From positions 1-35,536 of the forward strand of contig JAISLU010000101.1 of assembly GCA_031277095.1 (NCBI GenBank): DNA of 35,536 bases, given 5' to 3'. Positions 15,568-24,000 of the stretch are shown one piece after another. Each line of letters starts with the position of its first letter. The first letter of the stretch is position 1. The position numbers and the translations under genes were made by a program. This DNA comes from Synergistaceae bacterium (GTDB lineage: Bacteria > Synergistota > Synergistia > Synergistales > Aminobacteriaceae). Under the pieces are notes generated by a model. The model saw only the letters and a program-made list of their open reading frames with translations. It was not told where the DNA came from and ran no database searches.

Positions 15568-16713
15568 CTATCTTTTCCGAAAGATACACGCGCCGGCAAA
15601 GATCGGTACGAACAACAACGCGCCCAGAGAGGAGGCGGTGCAGCCGCTGCCGCCGTTCTTTCCGGCAGTTTTTCCGATGACGTATTCCCCTTTGACCTCC
15701 GCGCCCAAGTCGGGAAAGTCCGTGAAATATCCGTCGACCCCGGCCGCTATGAAGGCTCTGAACATTTCTTTCGGATCTTTCTTAAACGCCGCCACATCCC
15801 TGTATTCGTTGTTGGGCCCATCGACGCGCAGCGTCCAGACGTGGACTTTCAGCCCCAGATTGTGAGCATCCTCCACCAGAGAGGTGGGGGAAAGAAGGGT
15901 ATCGCCCTTTTCGTTAGTGGGGAGAACCATCTTGGTGTAGGGGCCTATTCCATAGACGTAGGTTTTGAATTCTTTCAGCCTTTCGACCTTCATGTCCTCG
16001 GCGGAACTCATCAACTGGACGAGCCGGATCTTCGTTTTTGTCGCCAGGTATTTCAGGTTGTCCGTCTCGAAAGACTGGATGAATACCGGCGCGGAGGCAT
16101 CCACGTATCCGTAGCCAGCCAGAATTTCCAAAAGTTCGTCCTCGAAGTCGAGCCCCAGCTCCTTGTGCGCCGTGGGCGACTTCGTCTCCGGGTAGATGCC
16201 GATCGTCCTGCCCGTTTTCTCCTTTACCTTTTTGACCAACTCGCAGACCTCTTGAAGCGTGGGAATTTCGTACAGTCCGTCATAGGCGTGAGAGCGGTTT
16301 TCGAGTCGTTCTTTGGCGCGCAGGGTCTTGATCTCCGCCAGAGTGAAGTCGTAGGCGTACCATCGTTTCACGGGCACGCCGTCCAACTCCGTTTCGCGGT
16401 AGCGGTCGGGAAATTTTTCCTCCACGTCGGTGGTACCCTCGATGTTCATTTCGTGACGGCAAATCAGATATCCGTCTTTGGTGGACACCAGATCGGGCTC
16501 TATGAAATCGGCGCCTTTGTCGATAGCCCACTGGTAAGCCGCCAGAGTATGTTCCGGCCTGTAGCCGCTGGCTCCTCGATGGGCAATTACCAGGAAATTT
16601 TCGTCGATCCCCCAGGCAGATCCCGCCAACCCTACAGCCAAGGTTCCGACGATCCAACATGACGCCGCTATTTTCCCCAATTTTCTCCAAAACATCTCCA
16701 TAGCTCCATTCAT
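15568..16713 (-). CDS. Secreted glycerophosphodiester phosphodiesterase with Synerg-CTERM tail
   Basis: About 381 residues. A signal peptide (to about Ala33) leads into the GDPD TIM-barrel: His45-Arg46-Gly-Ala-Ser, Glu72-Pro-Asp74 and His87, the residues that hold the metal and cleave glycerophosphodiesters to glycerol 3-phosphate and an alcohol. Late motifs Val-His-Val-Trp-Thr and Asp-Gly-Tyr-Phe-Thr-Asp-Phe-Pro-Asp are also typical. The last 28 residues are Gly-Gly-Ser-Gly-Cys, a hydrophobic stretch and Phe-Arg-Lys-Arg, fitting the Synerg-CTERM sorting signal of Synergistota, so the enzyme is probably held at the cell surface. Start chosen at 16713 (GGAG 9 nt upstream); ATGs at 16728 and 16695 are alternatives. 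It ends a four-gene run of exported proteins. Confidence 0.9.
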   Translation of the reverse strand: MNGAMEMFWRKLGKIAASCWIVGTLAVGLAGSAWGIDENFLVIAHRGASGYRPEHTLAAYQWAIDKGADFIEPDLVSTKDGYLICRHEMNIEGTTDVEEKFPDRYRETELDGVPVKRWYAYDFTLAEIKTLRAKERLENRSHAYDGLYEIPTLQEVCELVKKVKEKTGRTIGIYPETKSPTAHKELGLDFEDELLEILAGYGYVDASAPVFIQSFETDNLKYLATKTKIRLVQLMSSAEDMKVERLKEFKTYVYGIGPYTKMVLPTNEKGDTLLSPTSLVEDAHNLGLKVHVWTLRVDGPNNEYRDVAAFKKDPKEMFRAFIAAGVDGYFTDFPDLGAEVKGEYVIGKTAGKNGGSGCTASSLGALLFVPIFAGACIFRKR

Positions 16714-16740
16714 GACATAGGTCTCCATTTATAAAATTTT

Positions 16741-17589
16741 CTACCGCAACTGAGACACGATCACTTCTTTTGTTTTGCGCACAATGCCATAAAGAGTGTT
16801 CGAGGTGCTCCGATCCCAGGCTATTCCTTGCCCCGCGATATTCACAGGCAGGGTTTTGACCCGTTCCAACACGGACCCCATTTTCGGTATTTTCAGGGCG
16901 TAAACCTCCGGGTGGTCGTGTCCAGAAACATAAAGCAATCCATCGGGTCCCCAGGATCCTCCGGAAATACTCATAGGCTCGGAGCGCTGTATCATATCTT
17001 CCGGAAAAATCCACCTCTGCTGAACCTGCCAGTTGTCGTCCATTTTAACGAAGACCGTCCAGTAGGAATTGCCATAGGGCTCGCGATTGGTGCCAAAAAC
17101 GCGGCTGTAATTGGCGAATACAGCCCACCACGCACCATCGTGACGATCTATCCACGTCAGCGACCCGAGCATGATTCCAAAACTGTGCGTGGCCACAGGT
17201 TTCAGTGTCGCAGTATCGAAGATCTCTATAGAACTGGTCATGGGGCTCTCTGGATAGTTGGAATGAGGAATATAAAGTTTTCCGTCTACCACGACGCCGC
17301 CGTCAAAGTGAATGGCCGGGTATTCTGTGCTTCTTTCCCATTTTGCCGCCTGTACGCCGGTATTTTTGTCGTATTTTCCTATTTTGGCATTGTCGATAGC
17401 GTAAAAATATTTTTCATCGACGGCTATTCCCTGATTGGCCTCGGCAGCCTTGAAGCGTTTGACTTCCGTGAACCCAGACCCCGCTTCTGACGCTGAAACC
17501 GACGAAGTGAAAAAAAACATCGCCACAATCAGAATTACTACAAGAAACCCTTGTGTGGGACACTCACTTTTCTTTTGCAACAGACGCAA
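16741..17589 (-). CDS. Secreted beta-propeller-like protein of unknown function
   Basis: About 282 residues. The TTG at 17589 lies 8 nt after GGGAGG and gives a normal signal peptide (Arg-Leu-Leu-Gln-Lys-Lys, hydrophobic core, cleavage near Val-Ser-Ala). The upstream TTG at 17610 overlaps the Shine-Dalgarno. The mature part shows repeated Asp/Gly-turn strands (Gly-Ile-Ala-Val-Asp, Gly-Gly-Val-Val-Val-Asp-Gly-Lys-Leu-Tyr, Gly-Pro-Asp-Gly-Leu-Leu-Tyr-Val-Ser-Gly-His-Asp) expected of a short propeller. No catalytic motif is recognised. It lies just upstream of the glycerophosphodiesterase (27 nt), so the two are probably co-transcribed; it could bind or present a substrate. Confidence 0.7.
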   Translation of the reverse strand: MRLLQKKSECPTQGFLVVILIVAMFFFTSSVSASEAGSGFTEVKRFKAAEANQGIAVDEKYFYAIDNAKIGKYDKNTGVQAAKWERSTEYPAIHFDGGVVVDGKLYIPHSNYPESPMTSSIEIFDTATLKPVATHSFGIMLGSLTWIDRHDGAWWAVFANYSRVFGTNREPYGNSYWTVFVKMDDNWQVQQRWIFPEDMIQRSEPMSISGGSWGPDGLLYVSGHDHPEVYALKIPKMGSVLERVKTLPVNIAGQGIAWDRSTSNTLYGIVRKTKEVIVSQLR

Positions 17590-17683
17590 CAGACACACCT
17601 CCCAGATCAATCTCGATTTTGTTTGAGAATCTCGGCGGCACCGATCCGCCGCGGTGGCGCCGAGAAATATTTTGCCTTCGAGG

Positions 17684-19132
17684 CTATTTCGCTTCCGCGA
17701 CCGTAAAGGTGTCGATCACTCGGCCGATATAACCGATTTTGTTGTCTTCGAGGCTTGCCTGCATTCCGGCGGCCGTCATGCCGTTTTTGCCCACGTGGAC
17801 CAGCATGAAGGTGCGGAAGTCGTTCGCCTCGATGACGGGCTGCACCCCGGAGAAGTGGTAGGGGTCGTTGGTTCCGCGGTAGTTGTTTCCGATGGAGGCG
17901 GCTTCAATGTAGTTGACTCCGTTGACCAAATAACGCTCGTAGACGTGGCTGTGCCCGTAGTTCACGGCGTTGACGCCATACTGCTCGAAGAGGGGGCGCA
18001 GGACGTCGTAACAGTAATCTCCTGCGGGATACGCCACTTTCGTGGGGTCCTTCTTATCAATGACCGGATCGGAGACGTGAGTGTAGCCGTCCTCGCCGCG
18101 ATTGAGCATGTGCCAGTGCATAAGGACCCACTTGTACTTCGCGTCGGATTTTTCGAGATCTTCTTTCAGCCATTTGACCTGTTTGCTAGCGGGCGAAATG
18201 TCGTCCTTCGTGATCCAGCCGGGGGCTTCAAAGCCATCCCAGGCCTGCCAGCGATGCACATTTATAGAGGTGATGTGCAGGTCTCCGTAGTTGGCGCTGT
18301 ACCAGCGGCGGCCGCCCACGCCGTACTCCTGTTCGGGATAGAGGGGGCGGAAAAGCTGCATGTAGATCGACCACGACCACTTGGAGTCGTCCGTGGCGAA
18401 GGCTTTTTCGGTGGAAACGCGCTGGTCGTCCACCTCGTGGTTGCCCGCACAGTAAAATACCGGCATGTACTGCATGAGCTGACAGTTGCTGTCGTCCTGC
18501 TGAAACGCCTCGAAAAACGTGCGGTCGTCCTCGCCCGGCGCCTGGTAACAACCGGTGACGTCGAACCACTCGCCCGCCTTCCAGGGGGTATTGGCGAGGT
18601 CCCCGGCGAACAGAATGAAGTCCTTGTGCTGCATCCCGAGGAAGTACAGAGTTTCTTTCGTCTTTACCTTCAACTGCATGTCGCTGACCAGAGCGAAATC
18701 GAAATCCTTGCCCTTCTCCGGCGCGGTCTTGAAGAAAAATCTCTTGCCGCTCTCGCTTTTGTCGCCTTTTTTAGTGGTCGCCTTGTAGTAAACCACAGTG
18801 CCCGGTTTCAGATTCCCCAGCTTTGCGATCAACTGGTAGACCGGAAGCTCGGGGTTCTTCTCGGGAACCGGGTCGTATCCCTCCGGAGTCGCGGAGGTGC
18901 GCATACCCTTGAGTTCATACCCCACGGCCTTCGCGAAGCTGCCCATGTCGGGTGTCGTGCCGTATTCGACGACGCCTTCACAGGGTTCTTTCGTCAGCCA
19001 AATGATGTTCATTTCGTTGGCCGGGTTCAGCGTCACCATATACGGGTCCGTATAGGTCAGCCCGGGCCTCTCCTCGGCGACAGCCGGCACGCACAGAGTA
19101 CACAGCAGGCACGTAAACAAAAACTTCCTCAA
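17684..19132 (-). CDS. Secreted purple-acid-phosphatase-like metallophosphoesterase
   Basis: About 482 residues. The TTG at 19132, 6 nt after GGGAGGGG, gives a compact signal peptide ending near Ala-Val-Ala. Next comes an N-terminal fibronectin-like domain of purple acid phosphatases (about 25-135), then the metallophosphoesterase core with all five sequence blocks: Asp151 in Ser-Asp-Met, Asp178 in Gly-Asp-Leu, Asn231-His232 in Gly-Asn-His-Glu, His339/His341 in His-Trp-His, and His394/His396 in Gly-His-Ser-His-Val-Tyr-Glu-Arg. It likely releases phosphate from phosphomonoesters outside the membrane. A longer reading to 19213 lacks a signal peptide at its start. A 223-nt gap upstream contains its probable promoter. 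Confidence 0.9.
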   Translation of the reverse strand: MRKFLFTCLLCTLCVPAVAEERPGLTYTDPYMVTLNPANEMNIIWLTKEPCEGVVEYGTTPDMGSFAKAVGYELKGMRTSATPEGYDPVPEKNPELPVYQLIAKLGNLKPGTVVYYKATTKKGDKSESGKRFFFKTAPEKGKDFDFALVSDMQLKVKTKETLYFLGMQHKDFILFAGDLANTPWKAGEWFDVTGCYQAPGEDDRTFFEAFQQDDSNCQLMQYMPVFYCAGNHEVDDQRVSTEKAFATDDSKWSWSIYMQLFRPLYPEQEYGVGGRRWYSANYGDLHITSINVHRWQAWDGFEAPGWITKDDISPASKQVKWLKEDLEKSDAKYKWVLMHWHMLNRGEDGYTHVSDPVIDKKDPTKVAYPAGDYCYDVLRPLFEQYGVNAVNYGHSHVYERYLVNGVNYIEAASIGNNYRGTNDPYHFSGVQPVIEANDFRTFMLVHVGKNGMTAAGMQASLEDNKIGYIGRVIDTFTVAEAK

Positions 19133-19228
19133 TTTTAACCCCTCCCAAAATAGTGTTCCGTCTTCGTCTGAAACAAGCCTGAAACAAGCCGTATTATTAC
19201 CCCTGTATGTCACATAAAAATCAAAGAA

Positions 19229-19256
19229 AAGTAAAAATTATGTAACGGAGCTCCGT
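19229..19256 (-). promoter_or_regulatory. Candidate regulatory site upstream of the phosphatase gene
   Basis: A perfect 12-bp palindrome ACGGAGCTCCGT lies at 19245-19256. Next to it, on the minus strand, TTACAT (19245-19240) and TTACTT (19234-19229) form direct repeats 11 bp apart, a spacing seen in phosphate-responsive regulator sites of some bacteria. An AT-rich TAATAAT at about 19193-19199 could be the -10 of the phosphatase promoter. No regulator gene is in the window; the match is suggestive only. Confidence 0.3.
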
Positions 19257-19270
19257 GAGAGAGGAAAATA

Positions 19271-19314
19271 AAGCAAAGCGACGAACCGCCCCTGAAAGTG
19301 AGGAACGATTCGTC
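19271..19314 (-). terminator. Intrinsic terminator of the phytase-like gene
   Basis: On the minus strand, 19314-19306 pairs with 19288-19280 (9 bp with one G-T), with a further CCT/AGG pairing inside the loop, and is followed by the T-rich GCTTTGCTTTATTTT. It lies 42 nt past the stop at 19356, and separates that gene from the phosphatase gene downstream. Confidence 0.6.
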
Positions 19315-19355
19315 ACTGCTGACTTGGTTCTCAGGTGTGTTTTTGTTTTCTTTCG

Positions 19356-21584
19356 TTATTGCTTCGGCACTGAGCCCAGGTTGAGCATTTGTGTCCAGCC
19401 CGCGCCATCGTTGTCTGTAGCAATCCACATGACGCCGTTCAGAACGCAGAGGCTTTCTACCTTTTCCAGCAGCAGATTTTTTTCTTTCAAAATATCGAAC
19501 ACAAGTTTCTTTTCCAGTTTTTTCCCGTTGGCGAATGTTTGGGAATCGACGGCGTAAATCCTTTTCACTTCAGCCGTTCCCCCCATGCCTTTGTCCCGCT
19601 CCAGGAGCAAAAGCCTTCCGTCGTCAAGCGCGGTGATATCCGAGAGCCCCATCCAAAACTTTTTTGGATCTTTCGAATGTGTTTCCAGGGGATACACGGC
19701 GACTTGCCAATCTTTGGAGACAGGATCGAAACACAGAATAGCCGCCTCGGAGCCGTTCAGAGCGAAACCGCGCTGGAGCACCGCATAAATTTTCCCATTC
19801 GGCGCTGCAGTTACGCCTTCGAAGCCATAATTTTTCGGATCGCCGTATCTGGCGAAAAATTCGGACGGCAGGGGATACTCCGCTTCCACCGTTCCGTCAT
19901 GCCGCGCGAAGACCAAAAGGTTTCCCGCGCTTTCGGCCCCCTCAGAGGCAAGCCAGAAGCCTTCTTTTGTCCAGCATATTCCCTCCAAATCGTATGCGAC
20001 AGGAATACCTTCTTTTTTTAGGGGAATCTCCTTTGAAACTTCAACACGCCCGCTGTGGACATCTTTCATGCTCAACTGCCAGATAACGGAGGGAGAACGG
20101 GCGTTGTCGGGAACGGAGTAAATGTCCTGTCCGTCGGAGGTGAAGCCCGATAAGGCGCTCCAGGGGATGTTTTTCGAATAAATCGCGGGATTCTCCGGGT
20201 CGGACGCTCCGGCGGAGTCTTTTGCAGAATAGATATTGATCGTTCCGTCAACTTCGTTGGCTGTAACCAGGAGCTTCTTTCCGTCGCTTCGCCCCGTCAG
20301 GACCGTCACGCCTTCCGGGGAAACGCCCGTTGGAAGAATCTCGATCAGCTCGGGTTTCTCTGGATCATTGACGCGGTAGACGGCGGCAAACGAGCCGCGT
20401 TCGGAAACGGCGATCATGAGGCTGTCGTCGTAAAGACGCGCTCCGACTACTCCTTCCATTTCCAGGCTGCGAGAATTGGAGCGTGATTCGGGATAATGCC
20501 CTAACAAGGACGCCGCGCGCTCCAGTTCGAGACCCGAATCCCAAACCAAGGTCGCCTCCAACTTGCCGGATTTTCCATCGGATTTTCCATCGATGCGATA
20601 CAGGCTGAGGCCCCTTCCTCCGGAATACACTCCGTCGCCGAAGGTTTTCAGATTCGTATCTCCTTCGTTCGCCAAAGCGAGATATACTTTGTTCCCCACA
20701 GTTATGTAGGCAACTCCGTCGGGTTCTCGACGTCCTTTGAAGGCGTCCGCGAAATCCACTTTCCCGTCCTTTTTCAGATCGGCTTTGCGCTCTGCCGTTC
20801 CGGCGCAGAAGATGGTTTTCACTTTGGGGCTCTCAAAATTCTCGATGTCCACAATAGCTACGGCGTTGTTTTCCTGAAGGGTCACGGCGAACTCGCGCTG
20901 ATTGGGATGAATGGCTACAAATTCCGGCTGAGGGTCGGCGCTGAAATTAAGGCCCTGGATTCCGTCGAGCATGGATTTTGGAAACTCCACGGAGGCGACT
21001 TGGGAAGCGGCAGGGTCCTCAATGTTCAAAGTCACGATATCGACTCTTCCCGGACGCTTGCCGTCGATAGTGGCCTCTCCTTCCGAATCCGTTTCCTCGT
21101 CCTCTATCGCCACAATCGCGGCAAGTTTTCCGTCGCGCTCGGCCAACGCAACGGAATCGGGACCGATACCGATGTTCACGTAACCGAGAACACGAGGATC
21201 GCTCCGTTTTTCGATGTCATAAATGAAAAGCGTTCCGGGAGTAGGCTTGTCCAACCCATCGCCGTTACGGACGACGGCCACCAGATATTTGCCGTCACGG
21301 CTGACCGCTGCCGAAGTGGGCTCCGCGTCGCCCATTGCGATATCCGCCACCGGAAAGGGGGTTTCCGGATTCGAGATGTCCAGCACACCGACTTTGCCGC
21401 CGGAAGCGTTGGTGTAAAAAAGAAACAATCCGTCGGGAGTTCCGGCCACGATTTCGGCCACCCCTCCTCCAGGTACGGCGTAGTGCGCTTCGAGACTGAA
21501 AGATTGGACATGAGCAGCTTCGGCAAAATTCGAAAACAGGACAACACAAAACAGACAATGGATCAAGTACAAAATTTTCCTCAT
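19356..21584 (-). CDS. Large secreted phytase-like/beta-propeller protein
   Basis: 742 residues from the ATG at 21584, behind AGGAGGG at 7 nt spacing; a signal peptide ends near Ala-Glu-Ala. Residues about 30-480 are propeller-like, with repeats such as Val-Ala-Ile-Val-Asp-Ile-Glu and the Arg-Glu-Pro-Asp-Gly-Val-Ala-Tyr pattern of choice-of-anchor/alkaline-phosphatase-like propellers. The final 250 residues hold the esterase-like phytase pattern Asp-Leu-Glu-Gly-Ile, Ala-Ser-Glu-Gly-Ala and Tyr-Gly-Phe-Glu-Gly-Val-Thr. The protein may therefore hydrolyse phytate or another phosphoester outside the cell. Acidic loops such as Asp-Leu-Lys-Lys-Asp-Gly-Lys-Val-Asp suggest calcium binding. The catalytic role is inferred from fold resemblance and gene neighbours. 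No sorting tail is present. Confidence 0.78.
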   Translation of the reverse strand: MRKILYLIHCLFCVVLFSNFAEAAHVQSFSLEAHYAVPGGGVAEIVAGTPDGLFLFYTNASGGKVGVLDISNPETPFPVADIAMGDAEPTSAAVSRDGKYLVAVVRNGDGLDKPTPGTLFIYDIEKRSDPRVLGYVNIGIGPDSVALAERDGKLAAIVAIEDEETDSEGEATIDGKRPGRVDIVTLNIEDPAASQVASVEFPKSMLDGIQGLNFSADPQPEFVAIHPNQREFAVTLQENNAVAIVDIENFESPKVKTIFCAGTAERKADLKKDGKVDFADAFKGRREPDGVAYITVGNKVYLALANEGDTNLKTFGDGVYSGGRGLSLYRIDGKSDGKSGKLEATLVWDSGLELERAASLLGHYPESRSNSRSLEMEGVVGARLYDDSLMIAVSERGSFAAVYRVNDPEKPELIEILPTGVSPEGVTVLTGRSDGKKLLVTANEVDGTINIYSAKDSAGASDPENPAIYSKNIPWSALSGFTSDGQDIYSVPDNARSPSVIWQLSMKDVHSGRVEVSKEIPLKKEGIPVAYDLEGICWTKEGFWLASEGAESAGNLLVFARHDGTVEAEYPLPSEFFARYGDPKNYGFEGVTAAPNGKIYAVLQRGFALNGSEAAILCFDPVSKDWQVAVYPLETHSKDPKKFWMGLSDITALDDGRLLLLERDKGMGGTAEVKRIYAVDSQTFANGKKLEKKLVFDILKEKNLLLEKVESLCVLNGVMWIATDNDGAGWTQMLNLGSVPKQ

Positions 21585-21994
21585 AAACAGCCCTCCTGTT
21601 AAAATACAACGTCGCCAACCTGAGCAAAAGCCCCACATATTCCGCAGGATGTTCCTCGGTGTCCGTGCTTGATGCCCATACTTCGTTGGTCTTCTTATTG
21701 ATTGTATAAAAGACTGTAAACATCGTGTTACAAAAGGGTAAATGTTTTGTAAGGCCGTTCCAGTTCTTCGCCACCGAAGCATAGTCGTTTAACTTAAAAA
21801 ATCTTAAATTTACACGCGCTAAATAAAGCAATTGACTTGTTTTTTAGCTATCCTAATTTTAGTTTTTTTATCTTAATTCACCAGATTTGCGGCGTTTTTC
21901 AATTCAAACGTTACACAAATTTTACAAATCTGCGCTTTACTGTTTCGCGGGGGTATTTTTGTTTTTGTATTTGTATTTGAACGGGAGGAATACC
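21585..21994. other. 410-nt divergent intergenic region
   Basis: AT-rich stretch between the phytase-like gene (minus) and the SPFH/ATPase operon (plus). It has a recognisable plus-strand promoter at 21832-21859, CTTAA repeats at 21793 and 21803 (10 bp apart), and TTACAC/TTACAA at 21911-21916 and 21922-21927 (11 bp apart). Open frames that enter it from either gene lack signal peptides or ribosome binding sites at their ends. No RNA gene is evident. Confidence 0.6.
21832..21859 (+). promoter_or_regulatory. Sigma-70-type promoter of the SPFH/ATPase operon
   Basis: TTGACT at 21832-21837 and TAATTT at 21854-21859 are spaced by 16 bp and are set in AT-rich DNA. They read toward the large SPFH gene, leaving a 5' leader of about 130 nt. 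Confidence 0.5.
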
Positions 21995-23896
21995 ATGAAC
22001 CGCGGTCAGGGGCGATTCCATTTTATGTTCGTTTCCCAGGCGTCGGAACAGGGCGCCGGCACCTTTTGCTGTCTGGCTCCGGCCGGCATAGCCTTTTGGG
22101 TACTGGCAAAATTTTTGTCTTCCCTGGCTTGGACGAACAATTACGAGCATTATTCCTTCCTGCTCGACCACCTGTCCCTCGTCTCGCGATTCCTGGCCGA
22201 CGTCACCTTGATGTTCGGGATTTTCGCCGCCCTGCGCCTCGCGCTGGATTTTGCCCGCCGAAAATTTTCCGCAATGAGTGTCGCCCCAAGTGAGCCGGGA
22301 ATGAATGAAAAACACGCTGAAAATGGAAAACATGCTGAAGATGAAAAGGATGGAGCGAAAGATAATCTTCTGCGTCGGCGCGTCGCCGCTCTCGCAGGAT
22401 TTTGCGCTTTTTCGATACACGCGCTGAACTTCGCCTACGGCCTCGCGCTCGCTCTTCTGTTGTTCCTGTTCGCTCGGCTGAACTGGGCGCATTATTCACC
22501 CCTTTTGTTTTACAGACATTACCGGAGCGAGCCCTTTCAGTATTCGGCCTCCGTCTTTTGCATCGTTGCGGGTCTCGGTATTTTTGCCTTCGTCCTGGCC
22601 GAACTCTTCAAGAGACAAAGGCGGTTGAGGGCCGTCTCCTGCGCCCCCGTGCTTCATAACATGTTCCAGACGTTCTGCGGGATAAGTTTGTGCGCCGCGG
22701 TCGCTATAGCCCTCAAACAATGGGGAAACAAGGATTTGACGCTCATTGCCGAGTGGTTCATCACGGGCGGGTGCGTTTACTTTGCCGCGGGGCTGCTGCG
22801 CGGCGCGGGACGGGACATGTTGCGAGGGGACATGACGGCCGCGTTTTCATATGCACCGCTGTTTTGTCTGCCGGAACACATGAAGTTGTTCGACAGAAGC
22901 GTCTCCTGGGAGGAACGCACGGGACTGTCCTTCAAATCCACGTGGTGCGCCGGGTACGCCCTTCGGCTGGTTCCCTGGATGGCGCTGTTGGGCGGCGGGA
23001 TGTTGCTGCTTTCCACTTGTTTATATGTCATCGAGCCCCATCAGGAGGCTCTGCTTTACCGCTTGGGCGCACTGGATGCCGATTCCGTCAAACGGCCGGG
23101 CCTGCACTTCAAGCTGCCCTGGCCGATCGATCGCGCCGACATCTACGATGTTTCCCGCGTGAGGAACATGCAAATCGGGTATATCCCCTCCGCGAGCCGG
23201 GATTATCTCTGGAACAGCGAGCACGGCGGCGAGGAATACGCGCTCCTGCTGGGCAACGGCAGCGAGATGATAGCCCTCAACATGCGCGTGTCCTACAGAA
23301 TTCTCGACCTGCACGGTTACGTGACGCGCTACGCGGACCCCGAGGGGCTTTTGTCCTCCAAGCTCTACGAAATGATGATGCGAAGAACCCTTTCGTCCGA
23401 CCTGAACACCATGCTCAGCGTGGATCGCAAAGGGCTGTCGGAAGAATTGTCCGGAGAACTGTCCGAATATGCGTCACGGCTGGGGCTCTATGTCAACGAG
23501 GTCATCATCGAGAGTATCCACCCGCCCATCGACTTGGCGGAGGTGTACCACGGCGTCGTCGGCGCCTCCATCCAAAAAGAAACGCTGATCGCCCGAGCCG
23601 GGGCGGACGCGGAAAAAACCCATAACGCCGCCCTTCAAGAGAAAGAGCGATCGATCCTTGCCGCGACGGCCCGGCAGACGGAAAGGATCAGTCTGGCCCG
23701 GAGAGATATGGCGGTGTACGAGAACGCTTTTCTCGCCTGGAGGGTCTCGCCCGAGTGTTATGAACTGCGCAAGACGACGGATGCGTACCGACGGGTCATT
23801 CAGGGGGGGCGCCTCTACGTATTCTCCCCCGACACAGCGAAGAACGCGCGCCGGTATTTGATTACAAACGGACTGATACCCAATCTCATTCAATAG
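21995..23896 (+). CDS. Polytopic SPFH/band-7 protein (HflK-like with extra membrane domain)
   Basis: 633 residues, about twice the length of usual HflK. GGGAGG precedes the ATG by 9 nt. Residues 1-270 carry about six membrane helices (near 24-46, 64-84, 131-160, 183-204, 222-240, 252-268) with a charged, repeat-like linker at 103-124 (Glu-Lys-His-Ala-Glu repeats). A seventh helix (322-346) leads directly into the SPFH domain, whose start Val-Ile-Glu-Pro-His-Gln-Glu-Ala and Arg-Pro-Gly-Leu-His-Phe-Lys-Leu-Pro-Trp-Pro match HflK/stomatin proteins. A coiled-coil region (about 545-590) follows. It heads an operon with HflC, HflK and a P-type ATPase. The extra domain is unusual; its role is unknown, possibly anchoring or organising the ATPase in a membrane microdomain. 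Confidence 0.85.
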   Translation: MNRGQGRFHFMFVSQASEQGAGTFCCLAPAGIAFWVLAKFLSSLAWTNNYEHYSFLLDHLSLVSRFLADVTLMFGIFAALRLALDFARRKFSAMSVAPSEPGMNEKHAENGKHAEDEKDGAKDNLLRRRVAALAGFCAFSIHALNFAYGLALALLLFLFARLNWAHYSPLLFYRHYRSEPFQYSASVFCIVAGLGIFAFVLAELFKRQRRLRAVSCAPVLHNMFQTFCGISLCAAVAIALKQWGNKDLTLIAEWFITGGCVYFAAGLLRGAGRDMLRGDMTAAFSYAPLFCLPEHMKLFDRSVSWEERTGLSFKSTWCAGYALRLVPWMALLGGGMLLLSTCLYVIEPHQEALLYRLGALDADSVKRPGLHFKLPWPIDRADIYDVSRVRNMQIGYIPSASRDYLWNSEHGGEEYALLLGNGSEMIALNMRVSYRILDLHGYVTRYADPEGLLSSKLYEMMMRRTLSSDLNTMLSVDRKGLSEELSGELSEYASRLGLYVNEVIIESIHPPIDLAEVYHGVVGASIQKETLIARAGADAEKTHNAALQEKERSILAATARQTERISLARRDMAVYENAFLAWRVSPECYELRKTTDAYRRVIQGGRLYVFSPDTAKNARRYLITNGLIPNLIQ

Positions 23897-23902
23897 AGTA
23901 CG

Positions 23903-23936
23903 AAGGCCTTTAACTAGTCTAACTTCGGGCCTTTTG
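23903..23936 (+). terminator. Weak terminator or attenuator between the SPFH genes
   Basis: AAGGCC at 23903-23908 pairs with GGCCTT at 23928-23933 and is followed by TTGTTTTAAATTGTTT. The 6-bp stem with a 19-nt loop is weak, so partial read-through into hflC is likely. It lies in the only gap over 100 nt in this operon and may lower expression of the downstream genes. Confidence 0.35.
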
Positions 23937-24000
23937 TTTTAAATTGTTTCAAATGGGTATGAGTCCGATTTTTATGGAACGGGAGTTTTAAGAGTAGACG

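Noticed and set aside
15391-16662. Plus-strand frame opposite the glycerophosphodiesterase
   Set aside because: Antisense shadow of a gene with complete catalytic motifs, signal peptide and sorting tail.
17654-19138. Long plus-strand frame opposite the phosphatase gene
   Set aside because: The minus strand holds a signal peptide and all five metallophosphoesterase motifs. The antisense frame has no ribosome binding site and follows from codon bias.
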